Source of the DNA: Actinomycetota bacterium
Lineage (GTDB): Bacteria > Actinomycetota > Acidimicrobiia > Acidimicrobiales > Microtrichaceae
Reading direction: 5' to 3'
Length of the DNA: 6,920 nucleotides
Assembly: GCA_018268735.1 (NCBI GenBank)
Contig: JAFDWA010000082.1
Location: forward strand, 1-6,920
A model generated the notes under the pieces. The model worked only from the letters and a program-made list of their open reading frames with translations, was not told where the DNA came from and did not search any database. This document shows, piece by piece, positions 1 to 5,794 of the stretch. The position numbers were made by a program, and so were the translations under genes. How positions within the stretch are numbered: the stretch's first letter is position 1; each line of letters begins with the position of its first letter.

Positions 1-1013
1 CGGGGGCCGCCGAGCTGTGGAGCACCGCCGGCGACGGCCAGGTCCTCGTCGCGACAGCGGGCGCGCCGGCACCGTCGAGCACCGCCGCGGCCGACGGGTC
101 AGCAGCCGAGGGGCTCCGGCTCGACGTCGACGACACCTCCCGGGTCACGCTCGTCGGCGGGCGGATCCGCGGCCTCGATCCGGATGTCACCACAGCGTTC
201 CTCGACCAGCTGTCGCTCGCCGTCGAGCACCGCAGGCTCCGGGCGACGGAGGTCGACGCACGCCGGATCGCCGACGTGAACGAGCTGCGGGCGACGCTGC
301 TCGCGGCGGTCTCACACGACCTGCGCACCCCGCTCGCGACGATGAAGGCAGCCTCCTCGACCCTCGCGCAGCTGGGCGACGACCTCGACGCCGACACCCG
401 CTCCGAGCTGGCGGGCACCGTGGATGCCGGCGTCGACCGGTTGACGGCGCTGGTCACCAACCTCCTCGGTCTGAGTCGGATCCGTGCCGGCGCCGTGGAG
501 CTCGACCTCGGGCCGGTCGCCGTCGACGGGATCGTGCACCGGGCAGTGCTCGGCGTGGCGCACCGCGGCGTCGAGATCGACGTCCGCCTCGACGACGACC
601 TCCCGCCCGTCCTCGCCGACGGAGCCCTGCTCGAGCACGTGGTGACGAACCTCCTCGACAACGCGTGCAAGTGGTCCCCGAGCGGCGCCGTCGTGCGCGT
701 CGACGCGCACCTGATGCCCAGCCCTCCGGACCCGGTCGACACCCTGGTGCTGCGAGTGATCGACACCGGGCCCGGGATCCCCGCCGAACACCGGCAGCGG
801 GTCCGCCAAGCGTTCGAGCGGGTGGTCGACGGCGACCGCCGACCCGACACCGCCGAGGTCGAGGGAACCGGACTGGGTCTCGCCGTCGCGACCGGCTTCT
901 GCTCGCTCATGGGTATCGCGCTGCTCCTCGGTGAGTCCGGCGCGCAGGCCGGCACGACCGCATCGCTGTACATCCCGGTCGCCCGCGGCGAGCACACCGG
1001 AGCCAACCCGTGA
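1..1013 (+). CDS. kdpD: KdpD-type sensor histidine kinase, C-terminal part (5' end cut by window edge)
   Basis: This is the C-terminal end of a sensor kinase that autophosphorylates on histidine and passes the phosphate to KdpE under potassium limitation or osmotic stress. The reading frame is open from base 3 (336 visible residues) and runs through the left edge, so an internal ATG-like start at 276 is not the true start. Residues 1-85 look like the end of the GAF-like region of KdpD. The DHp helix follows with VSHDLRTPL (phospho-acceptor His about residue 105, codon 315-317). The ATPase domain has an N-box NLLDNACKW (648-674), a G1 box DTGPGIP (762-782) and a G2 box GTGLGL (864-881). The N-terminal KdpD/USP domains and the four membrane helices must lie upstream. 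The stop codon overlaps the kdpE start by four bases, so the two are translationally coupled. The KdpD assignment rests on the H-box context and the KdpE partner. A generic kinase is less likely. Confidence 0.93.
   Translation, partial: GAAELWSTAGDGQVLVATAGAPAPSSTAAADGSAAEGLRLDVDDTSRVTLVGGRIRGLDPDVTTAFLDQLSLAVEHRRLRATEVDARRIADVNELRATLLAAVSHDLRTPLATMKAASSTLAQLGDDLDADTRSELAGTVDAGVDRLTALVTNLLGLSRIRAGAVELDLGPVAVDGIVHRAVLGVAHRGVEIDVRLDDDLPPVLADGALLEHVVTNLLDNACKWSPSGAVVRVDAHLMPSPPDPVDTLVLRVIDTGPGIPAEHRQRVRQAFERVVDGDRRPDTAEVEGTGLGLAVATGFCSLMGIALLLGESGAQAGTTASLYIPVARGEHTGANP
999..1002 (+). promoter_or_regulatory. Ribosome binding site of kdpE, inside the kdpD 3' end
   Basis: GGAG lies seven bases before the GTG at 1010. 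It supports GTG 1010 as the kdpE start and gives the GTGA start/stop overlap with kdpD. Confidence 0.6.
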
Positions 1014-1717
1014 CCGTCGAACGACCGCGGTTGCTCGTCGTCGACGACGAGGCACCGCTGCGGCGAGTGCTCGAGGTGAGCCTCACCTCCAAGGGCTACG
1101 ACGTCGAGATCGTCGCCAACGGGGACCAGGCGATCGCTGCAGTGACCGCGACGCTCCCCGACCTCCTCGTCGTCGACCTCGGGCTGCCGGGGATGTCGGG
1201 CATCGACGTCATCCACTCCGTGCGCGGCTGGAATCCTGTGCCGATCATCGTGCTGTCGGCACGCGACCGCGAGGCGGACAAGGTGGCAGCCCTCGACGCC
1301 GGCGCTGACGACTACGTGACGAAGCCGTTCGGCATCGACGAGCTGCTGGCGCGCGTGCGGGCTGCGCTGCGGCGCGGCCAGTCGTCGGGGGTGGCGCAGC
1401 AGATCGTCGACGCCGGCGTGTTCCGCGTCGACCTCGTCCGACGCGAGGTCCTCCGCGACGGAGCGGCCGTGCGACTCACCCCGACGGAGTGGCACCTGAT
1501 CGAGGCGTTGGCACGCCACCCGGACCGGATGGTGCCGAGCTTCCAGCTCCTGCAGGAGGTGTGGGGTCCCGAGTACGGCGAGGAACGGCACTACCTGCGC
1601 GTCTACATGGCGCAGCTGCGGCGCAAGCTCGAGCCGGATCCGTCGAACCCGGTTGCGCTCGTCACCGATCCGGGACGCGGCTACCGGCTCGTCACCCCGG
1701 CCGGCGAGCGGCGCTGA
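1010..1717 (+). CDS. kdpE: KdpE-type response regulator, OmpR/PhoB family
   Basis: This 235-residue DNA-binding response regulator is the partner of KdpD and is expected to activate the kdp potassium-pump operon when phosphorylated. The receiver domain (about residues 6-118) has the acidic pair D12/D13, phospho-acceptor D56 in VVDLGLPG, switch residue S83 and conserved K105 in VTKPFG. The winged-helix domain (about 137-230) carries LTPTEWHLIEAL, the KdpE-like VWGPEYGEERHYLRVYMAQLR stretch and a terminal GRGYRL hairpin. The length is normal for the family. Start chosen: GTG overlapping the kdpD stop, with GGAG seven bases upstream. The WGPEYG...HYLRVY signature is characteristic of KdpE rather than of PhoB or OmpR. 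It likely shares one transcript with kdpD. No separate promoter was seen. Confidence 0.95.
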   Translation: MTVERPRLLVVDDEAPLRRVLEVSLTSKGYDVEIVANGDQAIAAVTATLPDLLVVDLGLPGMSGIDVIHSVRGWNPVPIIVLSARDREADKVAALDAGADDYVTKPFGIDELLARVRAALRRGQSSGVAQQIVDAGVFRVDLVRREVLRDGAAVRLTPTEWHLIEALARHPDRMVPSFQLLQEVWGPEYGEERHYLRVYMAQLRRKLEPDPSNPVALVTDPGRGYRLVTPAGERR

Positions 1718-1725
1718 GCGCGCTC
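1706..1725 (+). terminator. GC-rich hairpin centred on the kdpE stop codon, possible terminator
   Basis: GAGC-g-GCGC, loop TGA, then GCGC-GCTC can form an eight-base-pair stem with one bulged G. The loop is the kdpE stop codon itself. There is no following T-tract, so this is not a classic intrinsic terminator. In high-GC actinobacteria, hairpins without a U-tract are often proposed as terminators. The position at the end of the kdp transcript, facing a convergent gene, fits that role. Confidence 0.35.
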
Positions 1726-1766
1726 CGACCGGCAGTCCGCAGCGACGCGCCGGGTCTGCTCAGCAT

Positions 1767-1817
1767 GGGCGCCGGGTCAGCGTGGGCGGCGGGTCGGCGT
1801 GGGCGGCGGGTCAGTGA
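1767..1817. repeat. 17-base tandem repeat, three units, between convergent genes
   Basis: Three adjoining units begin at 1767, 1784 and 1801, each of the form GGGCGSCGGGTCRGYGW. Units 1 and 2 differ at two positions, and units 2 and 3 at three. A shortened, interrupted relative (GCGCCGGGTC, then CAGCAT) is visible at about 1749-1766. The third unit runs over the stop codon and last residues of the minus-strand permease gene. The function is unknown: it may be a replication-slippage repeat or a binding array. Confidence 0.7.
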
Positions 1818-4225
1818 TGGGAGGGTGCGGGTGCGAGGATCTCGTAGGTCGGCGAGTTGAGCACCAGCCGACCGCCCCGTGTCGCGACCATGCCCTCCAT
1901 CGCGACCTGCGCCCCGGCATCCAACCCGGCGATGCGACGACGCCCGAGGAACACCGCGGCGATGGACCCGGAGTCGTCGATGACGGTGACCTCGAACATC
2001 GGAGCGCCGGCGCGGGTCTGCACACGGACCCCGTAGACCCGTCCCACGACCCTGGCGCGCTGGCGTGCGGTCAGATCGCTGATCCGCGTGCGTTCGGCGG
2101 GGAGCTCCATGTCGCCGAGGTCGATCGTCCGCTGCGGCTTGGCCGACGGTCGTCGTCCACGACGGGGCGCTTCGACGAGCTCGGCGACGGTGTGCTCGGG
2201 ACCCATGTGGTACGGCACGACGGTCACGTTGCAGTGTGCGAGGTGGGTGAGGGGCTTGGCGATCGCGTTGGCGGTGCCGTCGTGGAAGAGGCGCTGCCAG
2301 CTGTGCAGGTACTCACGACGCGGCAGCAGGACGGTGACCTCGGTCTCCCGGTCACGCAGCTCGCGGGCCACGATCTCGGTGGCCTGGCGATCGATGCGCC
2401 GGTCCGGGCACTCGACGATGTCGAGAGGGAAGCGCTGGTATCCGAGCCGCTCCCACGCCGCGACCAGGTCCTCGGTCCGGATCGGGTCGAGGTGCAGGTG
2501 GACCGCCCGAACCTCGTCGGCACCCAACGTCCTCGCATACTGCAGCGCCCGCGCCGAGGCCACGTCGAGCGAGTCGACGAACACGAGCACGACGTGACGG
2601 CGCATCGTCGCCACCCCTGCGGCTGCTGCCACGTCTCGCTCCAGCTCCTCCGCCTCCGCCGAGTACTGGCGGTTGAGCCTTGCCAGGGCGAACACCAGGA
2701 CCGGGACCAGCACGACGATCACCCAGGCGCCGTGGGTGAACTTGGTGATGAGGATGATGGTCGCGACCACACCGGAGAGCACCGCACCCACGCCGTTGAT
2801 GAACAGCCCCTTGCGCCACCCGGGTTCGCGGCGCGTCACGTGGTGCTTGGCCATGCCGGCCTGGCTGAGGGTGAAGCTCGTGAACACGCCGATCGCATAC
2901 AGCGGGATCAGCCGGTCGACCTTCGCCCCGGTGACGGCGAGCAGGACGATCGCGCAGACGGCGAGGAAGATGATCCCGTTGGAGAAGCCCAGCCGGTGGC
3001 CCCGCTTGGTGAGCTGCTTGGGCATGAAGTTGTCGCCCGCGTGGAAGCTCGCGAGGCGTGGGAAGTCCGCGAAGCTCGTGTTGGCCGCCATGACCAGGAT
3101 CAGCACGGTGCCGACCTGCAGCATCGCGTAGAGGGCGTTGCCGAAGCTGCTCTGCCCGAAGACCTGCTTGCCGACCTGCGAGATGACGGTGGGCACGCCC
3201 GACTCGTACGGGACCGGGTGGATCCGTGTGGACAACCACGACAGGCCGAAGAACAGCGTGCCGAGGAGCGCCCCCATGATCACGAGGGTGCTGCGGGCGT
3301 TGCGCCACTCGGGCTTGCGGAAGGCGGTGACCCCGTTCGAGATCGCTTCCACGCCGGTGACCGCCGCGCCACCCGAGGCGAAGGCGTGCGCGACGACGTA
3401 CACACCGGCGCCGTACAGGAACGCATCGCCGATGCCGCCGTGGCCGATCGGGATGGCGCCGGCATGGCCGTGGATCGACTGCTGGTGGAGGTCGCCGTGC
3501 AGGGCACGCAGCAGGCCGACCACGAGCATCACGAACATGATCACGACGAAGAAGTAGGTGGGGACCGCGAAGATCTTCCCCGACTCCTTGACGCCCTTGA
3601 GGTTGCCGAAGGCGATCAGCACGGTGAAGGAGATCGCGATCACCGTGCTCCACGGCGTGAGCGCCGGGAAGAACGACGCCAGCGCCGCGGTGCCCGCAGC
3701 GGTGGACACGGCGACGGTCAGCACGTAGTCGGTCAACAGCGAGACACCCGCGACCTGCGCCGGCATGATGCCGAAGTTGTCACGGGTGACCATGTAGGCC
3801 CCGCCGGCGGTCGGGTACTCCTTGATGGTCTCCCGATAGCTGAGGATCAGGAACACGAGCACCACGAGGATCGCCCCCGTGACCGGCAGGACGAGGGAGA
3901 AGGCGAAGATCCCGACCGCTGAGATGAGGACCCGCAGGATCTCCTCGGTGGCGTACGCGGACGAGGAGATGCAGTCCGACGCGAACACGGCGAGCGCCGT
4001 CGGCCGACCCAGCCGTTCGTGCTCCAGGTCCTCGGTCCGCAGCGGTGCGCCCAGCAGCCGGGTCTTGACCCGGTAGCCGAGCGACTCCGGCAGATCCACC
4101 AGGTGGCCGGTCGGGTCCTGGCCCTGCGCCGGCCCGCTGCGGTCACCACCGCGTTCCTTGCCGGCGCGGTCGATGGTGGCGGCGCGCGCCGTGGCCTCGT
4201 CGATGCTCACGCACGGAGTGAACAC
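1811..4225 (-). CDS. KimA-like APC potassium/proton symporter with USP-like domain and fused C-terminal OB-fold
   Basis: This is a large membrane permease, 804 residues from the chosen GTG. Residues about 75-518 hold roughly twelve hydrophobic segments of the APC fold. They include FASDCISSSAYATEE, YPTAGGAYMVTRDNFG, TDYVLTVAVSTAAG and VTGVEAISNG, all close to KimA (YdaO). The residues matching the KimA potassium/proton site, from memory D36, Y43, Y118, S125, T230 and Y377, appear as D84, Y91, Y167, S174, T290 and Y443. Residues 541-675 form a USP-like cytoplasmic domain ending VTVVPYHM. Residues 711-797 are an OB-fold, which KimA lacks. The start is uncertain: no good ribosome binding site precedes GTG 4225, GTG 4210 or GTG 4099, and the last would give an N-terminus closer to KimA's. 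The frame stays open upstream over the opposite-strand trkA genes, but that part is antisense. The gene is divergent from the two RCK genes, which suggests a shared role in potassium balance. A generic amino-acid permease is the alternative. Confidence 0.88.
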   Translation of the reverse strand: MFTPCVSIDEATARAATIDRAGKERGGDRSGPAQGQDPTGHLVDLPESLGYRVKTRLLGAPLRTEDLEHERLGRPTALAVFASDCISSSAYATEEILRVLISAVGIFAFSLVLPVTGAILVVLVFLILSYRETIKEYPTAGGAYMVTRDNFGIMPAQVAGVSLLTDYVLTVAVSTAAGTAALASFFPALTPWSTVIAISFTVLIAFGNLKGVKESGKIFAVPTYFFVVIMFVMLVVGLLRALHGDLHQQSIHGHAGAIPIGHGGIGDAFLYGAGVYVVAHAFASGGAAVTGVEAISNGVTAFRKPEWRNARSTLVIMGALLGTLFFGLSWLSTRIHPVPYESGVPTVISQVGKQVFGQSSFGNALYAMLQVGTVLILVMAANTSFADFPRLASFHAGDNFMPKQLTKRGHRLGFSNGIIFLAVCAIVLLAVTGAKVDRLIPLYAIGVFTSFTLSQAGMAKHHVTRREPGWRKGLFINGVGAVLSGVVATIILITKFTHGAWVIVVLVPVLVFALARLNRQYSAEAEELERDVAAAAGVATMRRHVVLVFVDSLDVASARALQYARTLGADEVRAVHLHLDPIRTEDLVAAWERLGYQRFPLDIVECPDRRIDRQATEIVARELRDRETEVTVLLPRREYLHSWQRLFHDGTANAIAKPLTHLAHCNVTVVPYHMGPEHTVAELVEAPRRGRRPSAKPQRTIDLGDMELPAERTRISDLTARQRARVVGRVYGVRVQTRAGAPMFEVTVIDDSGSIAAVFLGRRRIAGLDAGAQVAMEGMVATRGGRLVLNSPTYEILAPAPSHH
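1835..2095 (-). other. OB-fold domain at the C-terminus of the KimA-like permease
   Basis: This segment encodes residues about 711-797 of the permease. The pattern is a five-strand OB barrel: ARVVGRVYGVRVQ, then PMFEVTVIDDSGSIAAVFLG, then RIAGLDAGAQVAMEGMV, then RLVLNSPTYEIL. It resembles the OB-fold nucleic-acid-binding proteins that actinobacteria encode as small separate genes near their trkA pair. It is in frame with the permease, with no stop codon between them, and is joined by a charged linker (about 676-710). Its single in-frame ATG (residue 706) has no clear ribosome binding site, so fusion is favoured over a separate product. Confidence 0.72.
2201..2605 (-). other. USP-like cytoplasmic domain of the KimA-like permease
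   Basis: This covers residues about 541-675. It begins MRRHVVLVFVDSLDVASARAL and closes with CNVTVVPYHM, the alternating strand/helix pattern of the cytoplasmic domain found after the last helix of KimA-type permeases. In Bacillus KimA this region is reported to bind cyclic di-AMP. Whether this one does cannot be read from the sequence. Confidence 0.6.
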
Positions 4226-4250
4226 CGGGTCGTCGTGCCCGAACAGCTCC

Positions 4251-4267
4251 TTGACGCCTTCTTGACG
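4251..4267. promoter_or_regulatory. TTGACG-N5-TTGACG direct repeat, candidate operator in the divergent intergenic region
   Basis: Two exact TTGACG boxes (4251-4256 and 4262-4267) are spaced with an 11-base period. With the preceding C the identity is seven bases. The spacing places both on one helix face, the usual geometry for OmpR/PhoB-family dimers, to which KdpE belongs. The boxes could also be -35-like elements, but neither has a convincing -10 at 16-18 bases. They lie 26-42 bases upstream of the chosen permease start and 64-80 upstream of the first trkA start. Confidence 0.4.
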
Positions 4268-4299
4268 GGACGGACCTGTCGTCGCCCACCCTGGATCTC

Positions 4300-4305
4300 T
4301 ACGGT
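4300..4305 (+). promoter_or_regulatory. Possible -10 box for the trkA pair
   Basis: TACGGT fits the actinobacterial TANNNT -10 pattern and lies 25 bases before the first trkA start, leaving room for the ribosome binding site. No good -35 box is seen at standard spacing, so this is a weak call. Confidence 0.3.
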
Positions 4306-4318
4306 GCGTTCGAGGCCC

Positions 4319-4325
4319 AGGAGGT
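4319..4325 (+). promoter_or_regulatory. Strong ribosome binding site of the first trkA gene
   Basis: AGGAGGT is a near-perfect Shine-Dalgarno match five bases before ATG 4331. It fixes the start of the first RCK protein and rules out the longer upstream open frame as coding. Confidence 0.8.
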
Positions 4326-4330
4326 CCCAC

Positions 4331-5005
4331 ATGCACGTCATCGTCGTCGGCTGCGGACGGGTCGGCGCCCGACTCGCCACCATCCTCGAGGACGACGGCC
4401 ACAGCGTGGCCGTCGTGGACCGGCGAGCCGCGTCGTTCACTCGCCTCGCCGACAACTTCGCCGGCGACCGCGTGGTCGGCGTCGGCTTCGACCGGGATCT
4501 GCTCCGGGCCGCCGGGGTCGAGCACGCGGATGCCGTGATCGCCGTCACCGGTGGGGACAACTCCAACATCCTCGTCGCCCGGGTGGCGCGGGATGCGTTC
4601 GGCGTCGACCGCGTGGTCGCGCGCATCTACGACCCGAGGCGGGCCGAGATCTACGAGCGACTCGGCATCCCCACCGTGGCGACCGTCCGATGGACGACCG
4701 AGCGCATCCTCCGCCACGTGGTCACCGACGGATCTGCAGCACCGGGCTGGACCGACCCGACGGCGACGGTCGAGTTGGTCGAGCGGATCGTTCCTCCGAC
4801 GTGGGCTGCGCACCGCCTCGGGGAGCTCGAGCAGCGCAGCGGTGCCCGCGCCGTGGCGGTCGCACGCAACGGCACGACGTTCCTCGCCGAGGACACCACC
4901 GTGCTCCAGGACGGCGACACCGCGTGGTTCGCCGTCGACCGGGTCGGCGTGGAGAAGCTCGAGACGGCGTTGCACGCCGATCTCTCGGACAAGGGAGCGC
5001 ACTGA
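4331..5005 (+). CDS. trkA: TrkA-family RCK potassium regulator, first of a pair (CeoB-like)
   Basis: This 224-residue soluble regulatory subunit binds NAD(H) and gates or modulates a potassium transporter from the cytoplasmic side. The N-terminal RCK/Rossmann domain (about 1-125) has GCGRVG at residues 7-12, the acidic end of strand two at D30 (VVVD-type, favouring NAD over NADP), AVTGGDNSNI at 71-80 and VVARIYDPRRAEIYERLG. The C-terminal RCK_C domain (about 145-215) includes RAVAVARNG and VLQDGDTAWFAV. The length is normal for single-RCK proteins, about half of E. coli TrkA. The ATG is supported by a strong AGGAGGT. Its stop overlaps the next gene's ATG by one base (TGATG). No TrkH/KtrB-type membrane partner lies in the window. 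The divergent permease is the nearest candidate partner, by inference only. Confidence 0.93.
   Translation: MHVIVVGCGRVGARLATILEDDGHSVAVVDRRAASFTRLADNFAGDRVVGVGFDRDLLRAAGVEHADAVIAVTGGDNSNILVARVARDAFGVDRVVARIYDPRRAEIYERLGIPTVATVRWTTERILRHVVTDGSAAPGWTDPTATVELVERIVPPTWAAHRLGELEQRSGARAVAVARNGTTFLAEDTTVLQDGDTAWFAVDRVGVEKLETALHADLSDKGAH
4993..4997 (+). promoter_or_regulatory. Ribosome binding site of the second trkA gene
   Basis: GGGAG lies seven bases before ATG 5005, within the 3' end of the first trkA gene. It supports the TGATG overlap and coupled translation. Confidence 0.6.
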
Positions 5006-5691
5006 TGCGGGTCGTGATCGTCGGAGGCGGCAAGGTCGGCACGTTCATCGCCTCGGAGCTCGTCGGCGCCGGTCACTCGGTGACCGTGCTCGAGCAGGAC
5101 CCGCTGCGATGTGAGCACTCCGGGTCGGGTTCCTCCACCGAGCGCACCGCAGCGCTCGCCGAATGGCGCAACGCCGACGGCTGCGAGGTCGACGCGCTGG
5201 TCGCCGCAGGGCTCGAGACCGCCGACGTCGTCGTCGCGGTGACCGGTGACGACGAGGACAACCTCGTCACATCGCTCCTCGCGAAGGTGGAGTTCGGGGT
5301 GCCCCGGGTCATCGCCCGGATCAACAACCCCGACAACGAGTGGATGTTCAACGAGTCCTGGGGCGTCGACCTGTCGGTGTCGACGCCGCACCTGCTGACC
5401 AGCCTCGTCGAGGGGGCCGTCGGGGTGGACAACCTCGTGCGCATCCTGTCGTTCGAGGGCGGACGCGTCCGCCTGTCGGAGATCACCCTGTCGCCCGACG
5501 CGGCCGTCATCGGCCAGCAGCTCTCCGAGCTCGGCATGCCGCGGGGGTCGACGGTCGTGGCGATCGTCAGGGACGAGCACGTCGTCGTCCCCCGTGGCGA
5601 CACGGCGCTGTCCGCCGGCGACGAGCTGTTGGTGCTGGTCTCGGAGGACACCGAGTCCACCGTGCGCGACCTGCTGACCTCCACCACCTGA
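5005..5691 (+). CDS. trkA: TrkA-family RCK potassium regulator, second of a pair (CeoC-like)
   Basis: This 228-residue RCK protein is paralogous to the preceding gene. It probably forms a mixed or parallel gating ring with it. The Rossmann domain shows GGGKVG at residues 7-12, E30 at the end of strand two (again NAD-type), AVTGDDEDNLV at 78-88 and RVIARINNPDNEWMF at 101-115. RCK_C covers about 148-222, with ITLSPDAAVIGQQL, VVAIVRDEHVVVPRGD and LSAGDELLVLV. The second helix is replaced by a polar stretch (CEHSGSGSSTER, 36-47), and the span to the conserved AAG is about seven residues longer than in the first protein. It overlaps the first gene by one base (TGATG), so the pair is one operon. 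The CeoC name rests on gene order recalled from mycobacteria. Confidence 0.92.
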   Translation: MRVVIVGGGKVGTFIASELVGAGHSVTVLEQDPLRCEHSGSGSSTERTAALAEWRNADGCEVDALVAAGLETADVVVAVTGDDEDNLVTSLLAKVEFGVPRVIARINNPDNEWMFNESWGVDLSVSTPHLLTSLVEGAVGVDNLVRILSFEGGRVRLSEITLSPDAAVIGQQLSELGMPRGSTVVAIVRDEHVVVPRGDTALSAGDELLVLVSEDTESTVRDLLTSTT

Positions 5692-5705
5692 GCGGTCGCG
5701 ACCGC
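5692..5705. repeat. Perfect 14-base palindrome just after the second trkA stop
   Basis: GCGGTCGCGACCGC is its own reverse complement and starts immediately after the TGA. It could be a dimeric regulator site or the base of a transcript-end hairpin. No T-tract follows. A chance palindrome in GC-rich DNA cannot be excluded. Confidence 0.5.
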
Positions 5706-5723
5706 AGCCGCAGATCGCTGGTC

Positions 5724-5753
5724 GGAGGGGCAGTCGGGCAGGGGCTGCCCTCC
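5724..5753 (+). terminator. GC-rich hairpin downstream of the trkA pair
   Basis: GGAGGGGCAG (5724-5733) pairs with CTGCCCTCC (5745-5753) with one bulged G and an 11-base loop. A smaller GGGCA/TGCCC stem (5736-5740 with 5746-5750) is an alternative fold. It may end the trkA transcript. There is no U-tract, so the call is tentative. Confidence 0.35.
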
Positions 5754-5781
5754 GGGCGGGCAGGACCGCCCGCAGGGCGGT
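5753..5781 (+). promoter_or_regulatory. Two mutually exclusive hairpins before the M50 protease gene
   Basis: The segment CCGCCC (5766-5771) can pair with GGGCGG upstream (5754-5759; seven pairs with flanking C/G, six-base loop). It can also pair with GGGCGG downstream (5775-5780; seven pairs with flanking A/T, three-base loop GCA). The downstream arm abuts the -10 box of the protease gene. The arrangement resembles competing terminator/antiterminator stems, or overlapping half-sites of an operator. Confidence 0.35.
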
Positions 5782-5786
5782 ACCTT
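5781..5786 (+). promoter_or_regulatory. -10 box (TACCTT) of a likely leaderless M50 protease transcript
   Basis: TACCTT fits the TANNNT pattern and ends eight bases before ATG 5795. Transcription would then begin at or within a base or two of the ATG. No Shine-Dalgarno sequence precedes this ATG, in line with leaderless translation, which is common in actinobacteria. Confidence 0.5.
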
Positions 5787-5794
5787 CGGGTCCG

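Noticed and set aside
17..934. A 305-codon Arg/Pro-rich frame overlapping kdpD
   Set aside because: It is a shifted-frame shadow of the histidine kinase, which has all its catalytic boxes in the other frame.
2095..2125. A separate OB-fold gene starting at the in-frame ATG at residue 706 of the permease
   Set aside because: There is no ribosome binding site before it and no stop codon between it and the permease, so a fusion is simpler.
1799..3922. A 707-codon open frame on the + strand
   Set aside because: It lies antisense to the KimA-like permease and its translation is rich in His, Arg, Asp and Gly with no domain. Long antisense frames are expected opposite GC-ending codons.
4019..4330. 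Upstream extension of the first trkA frame
   Set aside because: It overlaps the start of the divergent permease and has no family similarity. The strong AGGAGGT before ATG 4331 marks the true start.
4226..4330. A cyclic di-AMP (ydaO-type) riboswitch before the KimA-like gene
   Set aside because: KimA/YdaO genes gave that riboswitch class its name, but the intergenic space is about 105 bases and shows none of the long multi-stem architecture required.
4226..5002. Extension of the minus-strand permease frame to 1,063 codons
   Set aside because: The extra part is antisense to two well-supported trkA genes and has low-complexity His/Arg/Asp-rich translation without family features.
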